DNA of 60,000 bases from Tubulanus polymorphus (GCF_964204645.1 NC_134036.1:5655600-5715599); one strand, 5' to 3'; numbered from the stretch's first letter, positions 1-13,300 are shown. Numbers and translations: made by a program. The notes: generated by a model from the letters alone, not told the origin.

Positions 1-3000
1 GGAACTAACAGTTTTATCAGAGAACTGCGAGCGAGCTGGATTTTATATATTTGATGGTGGTAATTTCAAAGCTAGACGATACGGTCCGTACTGTCCTCGT
101 TTGAAGACATACGACCGTAACGTCGTCAGTCTGATTACATCAGGTGGATCGGTTACTGTAGTAGGATACGCTTATAACTGGGACGGTCAGTTAACAGTCG
201 ATAAGAAATCATATCTCAGATTTCGTCCTACCGACTGTGACGGGTATGTTTTAAAGGAAGGAGAACGTCGGATCCATAAGAGGTCACGCTGTCTCGTGAT
301 TACACCCGAAAACCGACGCCTTCCTATAAGGAACATCAATATATTATCAGATCAAGAATATCGAATTGATCGATGCTATCCTGGTCGGTTGCGATCGTGT
401 CCGTGGAAATTAAGACTCATTAGTAAATCACTCACTGAAAACATCGTGTTAACCACGGTGATCATGGGATTCAGTAGTTTCAGAGTTGTCCCACTTATCA
501 TAAAACTACGTCATAAATGTTTTGGATTGAACAACCCTGTTGACAAATTTTTGTATTCTGAATTCAGCAAAAATAATGTAAATTCATTTGATGATACATG
601 CGGACTGATTGAGTCACCTAACTTTCCAGCAAGGGCAGGATACTCATCGGTGTCTTTATACTATAATTTTAATAACATAATTAAACGGGTACAAAAATTT
701 CAATATTATAGATTTATCATCAAATCTGTAGAATCGATCAGTTGCACCGCAGATGACAAAACGGAAAAAAGCCCGATACTTTTCATTCAAGAGATATTTC
801 TGCAAAAAATTGGAACGTCCAGTCATCGTCTGAAAATTTGTGGAAATATGGCAACGAAAGGACTCGCATTTCATAGTTTAACGCATAATCATATATATTT
901 TGAAATAAGTAATAAAATTGCTAGATTTCAAATACAATACATTTTACGCCAGACGTTAGCGATCGAATATTCCAATGGTGATCGCTGTCAACGAGGATTT
1001 TTTGATTCGGGAATTTCGTGCGTGAAATACATCAAAGATGAACGTCTGAATTGGGAGAATGCTGAATTGTATTGTAGACAGAAGTACGCGGGACATCTAC
1101 TCAGTATCAACTCCGAACAGGAAATGATTTCTATTAAAACATTATTCGCTACAGAACTTCTGCGACAGGCATATTCAAAGCAATTACTCATAATGATGAT
1201 TGGATTAAAACAGCAGGCAAGTTTATGACTGTTTCTGTTCAAATCTACCTGATTTGTTCTACAAATATGTGCTTCTTTTTATGATTTCCAGCCTACAAAA
1301 GATGATTATTCATGGACTGATGGGAAACCATTGAGCTACACAGAGTGGTATAAACCTACAAATAACGACACGATACCAGAAGTTATTCGAGGATTGATAT
1401 CTCCTCTCAGAAAACAACCGATTAATGACGTCAATATGCCGTGTACAGCGCTGATACTGAATAATCCACGAGGATCAGCGAACTGGGTTCGATTCCCCTG
1501 CGAAATCGAACACGTTCACACGAGCTTCATTTGTGAACTACCAATAATCGGTATCAATGATGTGAATCATGTAGAAAATACAACAGTTGAAACATCGTAT
1601 CCAACAATTAATGCCACAATTACTATACGAAGAAATATGTTTCATGACGCACATATCAATGATTCGAAATGCACGATTGGTTGGGTAAGCATAGATGAAC
1701 ACTGCTTTCAAATACTGACTGCCTGGAACAAACATCGAGGTTTAGACAGAATAACCGGCAAAGAGATGTGTCATAACATACATGGTGAAATAGGTAAAAT
1801 GAAAACCAGCCACAGAGGAAACGAAACAATGAACTTGATAAACACATTTCACTATCAGCATCAGTATAGTCCTATATTAGCAATGGATTCTTATGACAAC
1901 CCCCTATTAATAACCCCAATAATCACAAGAGATGAAATTACTTATATTCAATCAGTTAAATGGACGATGAAACAGTTTGATAATAATGCGACAGATACAG
2001 CGCGTTCTGTTTTGTGTTCATACAATGTTACTGATGAAGAGTTAGCTTCTATAAGCGGTTGTAAATCGTGGCAGTTTAAATGTAACGATCAAAGATGTAT
2101 CAGTGACCATCGCGTATGTGATACCAGACACGACTGTCAACACGGTGAAGATGAACTCAATTGTACGGATATCAATTTACACAGTCAGTTTCAATGCAAT
2201 GATGGTCAAATTATATCAATAAGTGGTTTCTGTGATTTCATACAGGATTGTGTGGATGGTTCTGATGAGAACTCATGTTTTCATCCTGCGTGTTTGTCCG
2301 ATAAATTTCGCTGCCGAAGTGGTCATTGTGTCGGTAGGTCTTACAGATGTGATGGAGTCACTAACTGTAAAGACGGTTCCGATGAAAAAGGATGCACTGC
2401 TAAATTGTGCCAGGGGTTCCTGTGTAACAGTGGCGACTGTATCAGTTCTCAGTTGTATCAGGATGGTGTCGTGGATTGTAGTGGAAGCCTGGAAGAAGAT
2501 GAATTAGTAACAACTACTAATGTTACAGTGAATCCTACTGTTTATTGCAACAATGAGATCCACTGTACGACTAACTTCACTAATTTCTGCATTGAATCTG
2601 ACGAACAAAGATGTTCTTTCAATTCTCCTCATTGTTATTCAAGACGTCACAGATGTATTCTAGAAAGAATGAAAAATGGATTCCCAGTTTGTAGAAATCT
2701 CGAGCACGTATTAAGATGTGAAAAATTTGAATGTCCAGCTGGTACTGTAAAATGTCCTGCATCGTACTGTATACCGATCAGACAAGTGTGCGACGGTCAA
2801 TCAGATTGTCCGAATTCAGAAGATGAACAAAACTGCGAGACATTTTCATGTCCAGGAATGTTTAAATGTGGTCAGGAAAATCGGTGTATTCCACAATCTG
2901 AAGTTTGTGATGGTTTCGTAAATTGCAAATATACAACTGATGACGAGGCTTTCTGTAACGTCACGTGTTCTAGAGGTTGTAAGTGTCAAGGCTTTTTGAT

Positions 3001-4570
3001 CGACTGTGGAAATACTGGTTTAACAAATATTAGTGGTCTGTTCTTGCCTTCAATTCGAGTTTTAACTCTACCAAATAACCAAATACATTTCAACAAATCG
3101 ACATTTTATTTACTTAACTATCTGTACGTTCTCAACATCTCCTTCAATGAATTGTCTCATATTTTCCCAAATTCGTTCTCAAACCTACATAATCTACACG
3201 CACTGGACCTGACACACAACAACATAACATCATTATCCACAAATACATTCACTGGTCTTTACAGTTTGAAAGAGTTATTGATAACTGAAAATCCAATACG
3301 TCATTTAGAGGACGATACATTCCAAGATTTGAAATCACTTAAAGTTCTTGATCTTCATGGACTTTTCTTACTTGGGCTTGGCAAAAATGGATTTCAGGGT
3401 TTATCTAAATTACGGCTACTGAACGTCAGCAGTAACAGAATTCATCATGTTTCCAGATATGCCTTTTCAGGATTGAATGAACTTAGAATTCTCGATATAA
3501 CCAATAACTCTGTATTCATTTCCACAGAGCGAGACGTTTTCAAAAATCTGACATCTTTAGTTTTCCTAGCGTCCGATGCTTACAAATTTTGCTGCATGGC
3601 TCCGAATGTTGACACGTGCCTTCCTGAAGCTGATCAATTTTCCTCCTGTGCTGATCTGATGGGTAACACAGTCCTCAGAGCTATCATCTGGGTAATCGCT
3701 GCGTTCAGTTTCTTTCTGAACAGTTGCGTCATTTTAATTCGTATTCGTTCTAATCGACTTTCATCCTCCGAAAATCGGAACACATCTTCTGACATCCTCA
3801 TTATCAATATCGCTGCTTGTGATTTTCTCATGTCGATATATTTGTTTTTGATCGCGGGAGCAGATTACTTTTTTAAAGGAGTTTATTTCCTGAATTCTGA
3901 AACTTGGTCGGACAGTTCATTATGTAGTTTCGCTGGGGTTATGGTGACTATTTCTTGTGAAGGCTCATTGACGTTTCTGTTCATTCTAACACGCCATAGA
4001 TTTTCAAATATTGTGGATCCATTTTCTGGAAGCCCGATTACATCTCCAAGATATGTGTCCATCATTTGTTGTATTTGTTGGTTATCAATAGGTACGATTT
4101 CTATCATACCACTTTCAAAATCATCTTATTTTGGGAACAAATTCTACGGTACTACTGGGGTTTGTTTACCAATAAATTTCATTTCAATCGATGTCAACGC
4201 CTGGCAATATTCATTCGCTATTTTTGCTGTGTTTAACTCTGGCATACTGACAACCATAATGGTGACTTATATGCAAATGTACAGAATCGTATCTGGAAGC
4301 AGATCTGGTTCGGGTAGAATCGATCCTACCGAACTGGTCTTAGCGCGCAGGAGTTTGGTGATAAATCTGTGTAATTTATTTTGCTGGCTGCCGTTAATTA
4401 TCGTTCAGTTTTGCGCGGCATTACGGGTAGAAATACCGAATCAGGTGGCGGCTTGGCTGGCGGTTCTTTTCTTACCGATCAACTCGTCCCTCAATCCCCT
4501 TCTTTACACAATACTGACTATCGATATGAAATCCGTACGAGCAAAAATTAAACGCGGACACAAGAAATAG
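1..4570 (+). CDS. Receptor copy A (5' partial): CUB / C-type lectin / LDLa / LRR / 7TM, GRL101-like
   Basis: Partial gene; exon 1 and the start of exon 2 lie before the window. Visible exons are 1-1216 (exon 2, frame starting at base 2) and 1292-4570 (exon 3, stop TAG). The intron 1217-1291 begins GCAAGT and ends TTTCCAG, so it is a GC-AG intron. Exon 2 shows CUB-like modules (a CGLIESPNFPA-type start, paired cysteines) and the first half of a C-type lectin domain. Exon 3 completes the lectin domain (WTDGKPLSYTEW, then WVRFPCE). It then encodes a degenerate second lectin-like domain, six LDLa repeats (CDG..NC..GSDE..C pattern), an LRR N-cap, about seven LRRs and a hinge (FCCMAPN) resembling that of RXFP/LGR receptors. 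A rhodopsin-type 7TM with CWLP and NPLLY follows. TM3 ends in HRF rather than D/E-R-Y. Copy A carries an extra Asn codon near 1984 (FDNNATD) compared with copy C. Expected at the plasma membrane; ligand unknown. Confidence 0.9.
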
Positions 4571-5168
4571 AATACTTACATAAACAACTATCTGCGCTTC
4601 ATTTTGTTATTCAAATGACAATGAAGGTGTATTAAACTGAATCACATTGAATGATTTCCTCCGCCTCCAGTGTAGAATTGTTTAAAGATACTATTCGACT
4701 GTTCTGGATGCGAGTTTTTTTCCACTCAGCCCTTGAGTTTGCCTTTGCAGAGTTTCTAGCAAAGGACTTGTCCATGCATTGGCAATGCGCGTCGAATATT
4801 ATATCTAAAACTGTTTGACGTGATTGAATTGACATGGAGATAACAAGAAAATTAATTTTTAATAAATTTTCTAACGCCTGCGAAAAAAATGTAGAATTTT
4901 TGGGATAGGCTAACGTGGGATTGCAAATTTGAAATCGAAGTTCTAAGACATTTGGGGAATGACGAGATTTAGCGACAGGGTAGCAGGTCGACCGCCACTA
5001 GATCCTCTTGAGTCAGGGTTGAAGTACACATTGTCATTTGAAATAGCAAGGGCTTGTTTATGTTATGCTGTATGAATTACGCATATTTTTAGTATGTTGT
5101 GTTTCCTTATTTCAATTGTAACTTTATTGCATTTGGGAATCTTATATGTAATGTTCAACATAAGGATC

Positions 5169-5174
5169 AATAAA
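5169..5174 (+). terminator. Polyadenylation signal, copy A
   Basis: AATAAA in the context GGATCAATAAAGAATTG, about 600 nt after the stop and at the same relative place in copies A-E. The 3' UTR is conserved among copies and contains the small hairpin GCATTGGCAATGC near 4,777. Confidence 0.65.
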
Positions 5175-5179
5175 GAATT

Positions 5180-6824
5180 GAATAGAATTGTCACCTGAAA
5201 CACATGCCATCGGAGGACGCGGAGCCGTAGGCGTAAGGCGTCAAAAAATGACTCTTAAAGGACATAACGTTCAGCTTTTTGCAAACACTTGTCTTTACGT
5301 ACTCTACTTTATTCGACAAAGCCTTAGTCCTAATACGAAACGCAGTTCGGATGATACAGTGATTAACAAGAAATACATTATATGCGGAGTAGTACAGTTC
5401 ATACCACTCCAAGGGGTATTATATCTGTTTCAGTAGATATTGCTTTGATGTTTGAATATCGTAGTTAGTTTTTTGCTAGGTCATTTGCAGTTAAGGAAAC
5501 GCGTAAGTGTGGACTTTTCCTAATTCGAAACAAATGCAACTAGACATTTTTACCAGTCATCGTCTCTTTAAACCTAATAAATCTTCGCAGGTTTTGTATA
5601 TTTCATGTATCTCCGATGCCCAACACACTGAATCTTTTTTTTTAAATTCCGAGATCTAATGGCTAGATAAATATTTAGCACTCCCCTAACTTTGTAAGTA
5701 GGTTGTACGGAAACGTCCTGGGGACATATCTATTTAGTTAATTTTTTGAGGAACATTCAGAGTGTTGTAACTCGGAATTAACTGGTTTTCTTAGTTCGAA
5801 ACGATTTTTTAAGGTTAATTCCGACCTACAAACTTGAAATAAACTAGTTTTCGAAAAAATCTCGAAAAATCGTGAATTAAAATTAGTGAATGAAAACTAA
5901 CGCCACAACGGAGAAAAATATCTATTTCACTATCGGAACAACGAGATGCTCTGATATTCAAATTCGAACACAAACTGATGGAAATAACTGCCTTTACCTT
6001 TTGGTTCATCTTCCATTTCTGTCGATGTGAGTAGCCGTTGTCCCTGTCGAGAGAGCCCGATTACTGTACTACGTATTGCAACGGCATTGCTTCACTTTTC
6101 TTCTTTTTCGGTCGGTACCTGGATAGTAATAGCAAAAATACGATCTTAGACATTTATGTGTGCTATTTGTTACGGGGAACGTGCCAAAGCCGTAGCTTAC
6201 TAAAGCAAAGTTAAATTCTACTCTATAAAGTTGAATCATTAAACTGACTTTTTTGGGATATGGGTCAAACAGCCAGAGTTCAGCAGTTTTGAGAAAAAAG
6301 AGTCACACGGCGGAGTCTAATCATTGTAAATCCACCGTTTTTTTTTTTACTGCGACACATTTCTATCGTCAGTAGAGCTGGGTTCCAAAGCGATTTAACG
6401 TACTCAACTGAATGGTTAAAGAAATTCAATCCATTTCCAACCTATTTTTGTGAAACCGGGCCCAGGGCAGTTTTCAAAACTTCATCCGAAAGTAATAAGG
6501 TCAATTCTGAATATTAGATATTTAAAAACTTCATATCTATATGTCTCGAGGGGTGGGGGTTAGTAAAGTATTAGGTGGAGTTAGTTTCTCAAGACGTTTA
6601 AAAAAAAACGATTAAAAATAAAAATAACCGGATGCGCTCTGCTTCATTGATTGGAGGTTTGAGATTTCGTTGCTTTTGTCGAAAGTATTGGAAATAAAAT
6701 GTAACAAAATAAGCTCAATTCTAGGGTCAGACTTGGATGGAATCTGATTCTTCGGGTCGGTTTTGTGGATCGGTGTGAAATTTAGCCGGGGGGGGGGTTA
6801 ATTCAAGCGGTGTATAGTTGAGTG
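5180..6824. other. Spacer A-B (short type I), no gene seen
   Basis: AT-rich paralogous spacer, almost the same as the B-C spacer. It holds a poly-T run near 6,340 and a G-run near 6,786. Relative to the D-E spacer it lacks about 1.1 kb; the join is at AATTAGTGAATGAAAAC near 5,885. Open frames on both strands are short, and are shared among spacers only because the spacers are duplicates. Confidence 0.6.
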
Positions 6825-7373
6825 AAGCCTGACAACTCAGGCTTTTACCACATTCAGATCATTCCCTATTTGAACATTTCTAGACACATTAGCTAACGTC
6901 TAAGAACTTCTCAATCATTCGTGGACATTATGACCTAGCTATTGCCAGTGCGTTACTAGTCGAGATGATGTGTTCTATACACACACGCAATACATCGGCA
7001 AGCATATTTATATATCACACGAAGAGCTAATATTAAAAAAACAGCTTAACGTAAAGAAAATGATTGGAACATTTTAAAAATATAATTGGACATGGATATT
7101 AACGACGCGTGGTGAAATTAAACGGGCAATTCTCGCTCGGCGATGGTAATTACTGGGATTTTAAACGATTATATATCAGAGCGAAAACTACTGGAAAAGC
7201 GAATGAAAATCCATTTGAAAAAATTGGATTTCAAACGTTGCTGAGCGAAGCAAATAATTCATTTCGTGTAAGAAATCTAAAATTCTGCAACATTTATGAA
7301 TAGAATTTGAAGGCGTGTGGACAACAGGGCAGAATTTAGGTAGGGTAGGAATTTCGTTCATTCTGTTGCAGTG
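6825..7373 (+). promoter_or_regulatory. Conserved upstream block of copy B
   Basis: This 550-nt block directly before the ATG is conserved before copies B, C, D, E and F, and in parts before G. It starts with the palindrome AAGCCTGACAACTCAGGCTT. It contains GTGCGTTACTAGTCGAGATG and a TATA-like TATTTATATAT at 7005-7015, then a 64-codon stretch (7109-7303) open only from GTG. It most likely holds the promoter and 5' UTR. No ATG opens the short frame, so I do not call it a gene. Confidence 0.5.
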
Positions 7374-10300
7374 ATGTTGTTCGGTATGGAGCAGCGACTG
7401 AGAGCGCTGTTTATAGCGTCGCTGATCGTCTGTCAAGTTCGCATCGCGCGCGCTCATCGCGCAGACTCTATCGAGGAATGGTCTGTGACGGTAAATTCGT
7501 CTTGTAACAGTACGTGGTACCCGCTAGATTCTACGTCCGGTTACATCGTTTCACCGAATTACCCTTCGTTAACGCGCGGTGTTGAATGTCGTTGGATCGT
7601 CAACGGCTCTTTGCCGGGAACTTTTCACATCCAAGTTTACCACGAGATCGAGCTGTCAATATTCTGTGGTGATAACTACCTTCTCGTCCACGAGTCTGAT
7701 ATCAGGTTGTGCGGTGATGGAAAACATGAATTTCGCCGTAACGATTCGATCCCGTTGATGTTTAGAAGTAACGTCGACGGTGCGCGAGGTAGTCGGATTT
7801 ATATCATATATCGTTATGAACGAAGTCAATGTCGAATCACTCACAACTGTAGATACAACCCCGATTTAAAAAGACTACACTCCTCAACTGGTTATAAATT
7901 TTACATGGCCATTAATAATCGTTGCAAAGTGTTTGTGGAATGGATCGGAATATTACACGATTATGGGATGAATCTCACATTTAGTCAGATCATGTTCGAA
8001 TACAATCGAAGACCTCAATCAGCGACCATTGAAATCCTCGACAGATGGAGCAACAGCAGTAAGCCTATAGCTCTTATACGAGAACAAGCGGGTCATCCGC
8101 CTTCATCGTTTTATACTAAAACAAATTATGCAATCATCTTTCCGACACTAAAATACATTCCACTTAAATGTAAGCTTTTAGTACAGTTGTACAAAATATC
8201 AGATTGGAATGTCTCTAATCCGTTGATTCAGATCTCTAATAACGAGTCGGGAGTGCTCATTCCCGATGATAACAGTTTACACGTAATAACTCGATCGAAA
8301 CACTTACACTGCTGGTCTATCACAGTGCAGGTGTTACAGTACGTCGTCTTCAACTGGACACGTGACCTCGTCACATCCGGAGACGTCATCGGAGTATATA
8401 AACAAGAAGGCTTACGCGTTGTGGGAACTGATATTTTACGCGGTTACAACTACCTGGAATCACTGAGTGTTAAATCTGACGGCTTTCTCGTCATTCTGTG
8501 CGTGTTGGTGAACAGAGAACTTACGAGGTCACGAATAGAAATGAACTTTAAAGTGGGATCACTATCGATAAAAGATGTACACGTCACTTATCATTGGAAA
8601 TCGGTGAGTATAAATTCAAATGGTCGTTTGTTGGAATGAATGTTACTTGTAAATTCTAAATCTAAATATCAACTGACATCATAGATTTTATATTTACAGA
8701 TTCCAAATTTAAAATCCCGCGAGATCTTCCCGTCATCGAAGAAAACGATACCAACGTATCGCATAAATACAATAGTATTTAAAAGGAAAGTTGATATTTC
8801 TGAAGAAAATATGGAACTGACTGTTTTATCAGAGAACTGCGAGCGAGCTGGATTTTATATATTTGATGGTGGCAATTTCAAAGCTAGACGATACGGTCCG
8901 TATTGTCCTCGTTTAAAGACATACGACCGTAACGTCGTCAGTCTGATTACATCAAGTGGATCGGTTACTGTAGTAGGATACGCTTATAACTGGGATGATC
9001 AGTTAACAGTCGGTGAGAGATCATATCTCAGATTTCGTCCTACCGACTGTGACGGGGAACTTTTAAAGGAGGGAGAACGTCAGATCAATATGACGTCACA
9101 CTGTCTCGTGATTACACCCGAAAACCGACGGCTTCGCTTGAAAGTAATGTACATATTATCAGAACATGAATATCGAATTGACCGATGCTATGCTGATCAG
9201 TCGCGATCGTGTCCGTGGGGATTCAGAATAGTCAGTAAATATATCACTGACAGCATCGTGTTCACCACAGTATTCATGGGCAGTGGACGTTTGTTCCGGA
9301 CGTCTCCACTAATGGTTAAACTACGTCATAAATGTCTGGGATCGAAAAAACCTGTCGATTCATTTTTTGATTTTCAGATGGGCAAAGACCGGGCAAATTC
9401 AATTGACGATGCATGCGGACTGGTTGAATCACCGGACTACCCGGCAAGGGCACAACGTATATACTATCAACCTTCATTCTACAAATTTACAAACGTTATT
9501 GAGCGCGAACAAAAATTTTATCATTACAGATTTATAATAAAATCTATAGAATCGATCAGTTGCGAAGCAAGTCTGCTTAAAGATAACAGCCCGATACTTT
9601 TCATTCAAGAGATTGATTTTCCGGTGATAGTTATTCATCGTATCACAATATGCGGAAATATGGCAACGAATGAACTCGTATTTTATAGTTTATCTGAAAA
9701 ACATTTTTATTTTGAAATAAAATACAAAATTTCAAATACAATACGTCTTACGCCAGTCGTCAGCGATCGAGTATTCCGATGGCGTGCAATGTGATACCGG
9801 ATTTCTAGATTCGAGATTTTCATGCGTAAAATACATCAGAGATGAACGTCTGAATTGGGAGAATGCTGAATTGTACTGTAGACAGAAGTACGCGGGACAT
9901 CTACTCAGTATCAACTCAGAACAGGAAATGATTTCTATCAAAGCATTATTCGCAACAGAACTTTTACGACAGGCGTATTCACAGAAAGCGCTCATAATGA
10001 TGATTGGGTTAAAACTGCAGGTAAATAAATACAATGTATAAATGTAAATACACTTATATAACTACCGTAAATTTTTGGTTTTTTGTAATTTTGTATAAAT
10101 ATATTCATATTTTCAATCATTTCAAGCCTACAACTAGCCATTACACGTGGACTGACGGGAAACCATTGAGTTACGCAGAGTGGTATAAACCTACAAATAA
10201 CGACACGATACCAGAAGTTATTCAAGGATTGATATTTTCTATTAGAAGACAACCGATAAATGACGGGAATATGCCGTGTACGGCGATGATACTGAATAAT

Positions 10301-13300
10301 CCACGCGGATCAGCGAACTGGGTTCGATTCCCGTGTGAAGTGGTTGAAGTTCATACGGGCTTCATGTGTGAATCGAACAGAGACGATATCGATGATTTGC
10401 AGAATTCAATTGAAAATAAAACAGTTAAAACATCAGATTCATTAAACAAAGACACATATTTTATACGAAGAAATATATTGCAAGATGCGGCTTTCTACAA
10501 CTCGAGCTGTACGATTGGTTGGGTAAGCATAGATAAACAGTGCTATCAGATACTGACAGATTGGAACAAACATCGAGGTTTAGATATAAAAGCTGCAACA
10601 GAGATGTGTCATAGCATCCGTAGTGAAAAAGGCGAAATAACCGGTTACACAGAAAATGAAACAATGAACCTAATAAGAACATTTCACTATGAACATCAAT
10701 ATGGCTCTATACTGACAGTGACTAATGTCAGACTGCTCGTTATAAACCCAATAATCACTAGAGATGAAATAACTTATATTCAATCAGTTAAATGGACGAT
10801 GAAACAGTTTGATAATGCGACAGATACAGCGCATTCTGTTTTGTGTTCATACAATGTAACTGATGAAGAGTTAGCTTCTATAAGCGGTTGTAAATCGTGG
10901 CAGTTTAAATGTAACGATCAAAGATGTATCAGCGATCATCGCGTATGTGATACGAGACACGACTGTCAACACGGTGAAGATGAACTCAATTGTACGGATA
11001 TCAATTTACACAGCCAGTTTAAATGCAATGATGGTCAGATTATATCAATTAGTGGTTTCTGTGATTTCATACAGGATTGTGTGGATGGATCTGATGAGAA
11101 ATCTTGCATTCATCCCACGTGTTTGTCCGCACAATTTCGCTGTATCAGCGGGCAGTGCGTCAGTAGGACTGACAGATGTGACGGATTGACTAACTGTAAA
11201 GACGGTTCTGATGAAATGGGATGCACCACCCAACTGTGTCAGGGGTTCCTGTGTATCAATGGGGACTGTATCAGTTCTCAGTTATATCAGGATGGTGTCG
11301 TGGATTGTAGTGGAAGCCTCGAAGAAGATGAATTAGTAACAAATACTAATGTTACAGTGAATCCTACGGTTCATTGCAATGATGAAAACCACTGCACAAC
11401 TAACTTCACAAATCTCTGTACGAAATCTGATGAACAAAGATGTTCTTTTAATTCTCCTCATTGTTATTCAAGACGTCACAGATGTATTCTAGAAAGAATG
11501 TCAAATGGTTTCCCAGTTTGTAGAAATCTTGAGCACGTATTGAGATGTGAAGAATTTGAATGTCCAGCTGGTACTGTAAAATGTCCTGCATCGTACTGTA
11601 TACCGATCAGACAGGTGTGCGACGGTCAATCAGATTGTCCTAATTCGGAGGATGAACAAAATTGCGATACAATATTATGTCCCGGGATGTTTAAATGTGG
11701 TCAGGAAAATCGGTGCATTCCACAATCTGACGTTTGTGACGGTTTCAAAAATTGTAAACATACAACTGATGACGAGGCTTTCTGTAACATCACGTGTCCT
11801 ATAGGCTGTGAGTGCCAAGGTCATTTGGTCAATTGTGAAAATATTGGCTTCACAAATATTACTGGTCTTTTCTCGGCATCAACTCGAGTTTTGCTTTTGT
11901 CGAGCAACCAAATTCTTTTTAACAAGTCGACATTCCATTTACTCAACTATGTCTACGTTCTCAACATCTCCTCCAATGAATTGTTTCATATTTTACCCGA
12001 GTCGTTCTCATCCCTGCATAATTTACATACATTAGACCTTAGAAATAACAACATCCCACTCTTGTACACGGATACTTTTATCGGTTTGTATAGTTTGAAA
12101 GAGTTATTCATAACTGAAAATCCAATACGTCATTTAGCGGACGATGCATTCCAAGGATTGAACTCGCTGAATGTTCTTAATCTTCATGGATTTTCCTTAT
12201 TTTTGCTTGGTAGAAATGTATTTCGAGGTTTATCTACATTACAGTCATTGAATATCAGTAACAACGGAATCAATCATATTTCACGATATGCTTTTTCGGG
12301 ATTAAGAGAACTTAAAGTTCTCGATATGACCAAAAACTCTAAATTCATTTTCAAAGAAAGAGGCGTTTTCGACAATATGACATCATTAGTTTTCTTAGCG
12401 TCTGATGCCTACACATTTTGCTGCATGGCTCCGAATGTTGACCAATGCCTTCCCGAAGCTGATCAATTTTCCTCCTGTTCTGATCTAATGGGTAACACAG
12501 TCCTCAGAGCTATCATTTGGGTGATCGCTCCGTTCAGTTTCTTCGCAAACGGTATTGTCATTTTATTTCGTCTTCGATCAATTCGACTTTCATCCTCCGA
12601 AAAACGCAACACATCTTCTGACATCATAATTATCAATATCGCAGCTTGTGATTTTCTGATGTCGATTTATTTGTTTTTGATCGCTGGAGCTGATTACGTT
12701 TTGAAAGGAGTTTATTACCTAAATTCTGAAACTTGGACGGACAGTTCATCGTGTCGTCTGGCTGGAGTTACGGTCACTATTTCCTGTGAAGGCTCATTGA
12801 CATTTCTCTTTATTCTAACGCGTCATAGGTTCTCAAATATCGTTAATCCATTTTCTGGAAGCCCGATTACATCTCCGAGATATGTATCCATTATTTGCTG
12901 TATATGCTGGTTATCTGTTGGTACTATTTCTATAATACCACTGTCAACATTATCTTATTTCGGGAACAACTTTTACGGTACTACTGGAGTTTGTTTACCT
13001 ATGAATTTGATTTCAATCGATGTTAAAGCCTGGCAATATTCATTCGCTATTTTCGCCATGTTTAACTCAGGGATTCTTGCCGCGATAATGGCGACTTATG
13101 CGCAAATGTACAGACTCGTTTCCGGAAGCAGGTCTGGTTCGGGTAGAGTTGATCCTACCGAACTAATTTTGGCACGTCGGAGTTTGGTGATAAATCTGTG
13201 CAATCTATTTTGCTGGCTGCCGTTAATCACCGTTCAGTTTTGCGCGGTATTACGGATAGAAATACCGAATCAGGTGGCGGCTTGGCTGGCGGTTCTTTTC

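Noticed and set aside
5191-5436. Opposed short frames downstream of each receptor (73-82 codons), repeated after copies A-E
   Set aside because: They recur only because the 3' flanks are duplicates, overlap on both strands, include the polyadenylation region, and are broken after copy E; no ATG-led domain is seen.
5815-6009. 64-codon minus-strand frame, identical in spacers A-B and B-C
   Set aside because: Identity follows from the recent spacer duplication; deleted or interrupted in the other spacers; no domain.
6780-6800. G-runs in the spacers as possible G-quadruplexes
   Set aside because: Each is a single homopolymer run, not four spaced G-tracts.
10034-10126. In-frame extension of exon 3 upstream (starting MYKCKYTYITT) in copies B, D and E
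   Set aside because: It is intron 2 read in frame; the upstream exon ends at a good donor and the lectin domain needs the splice.
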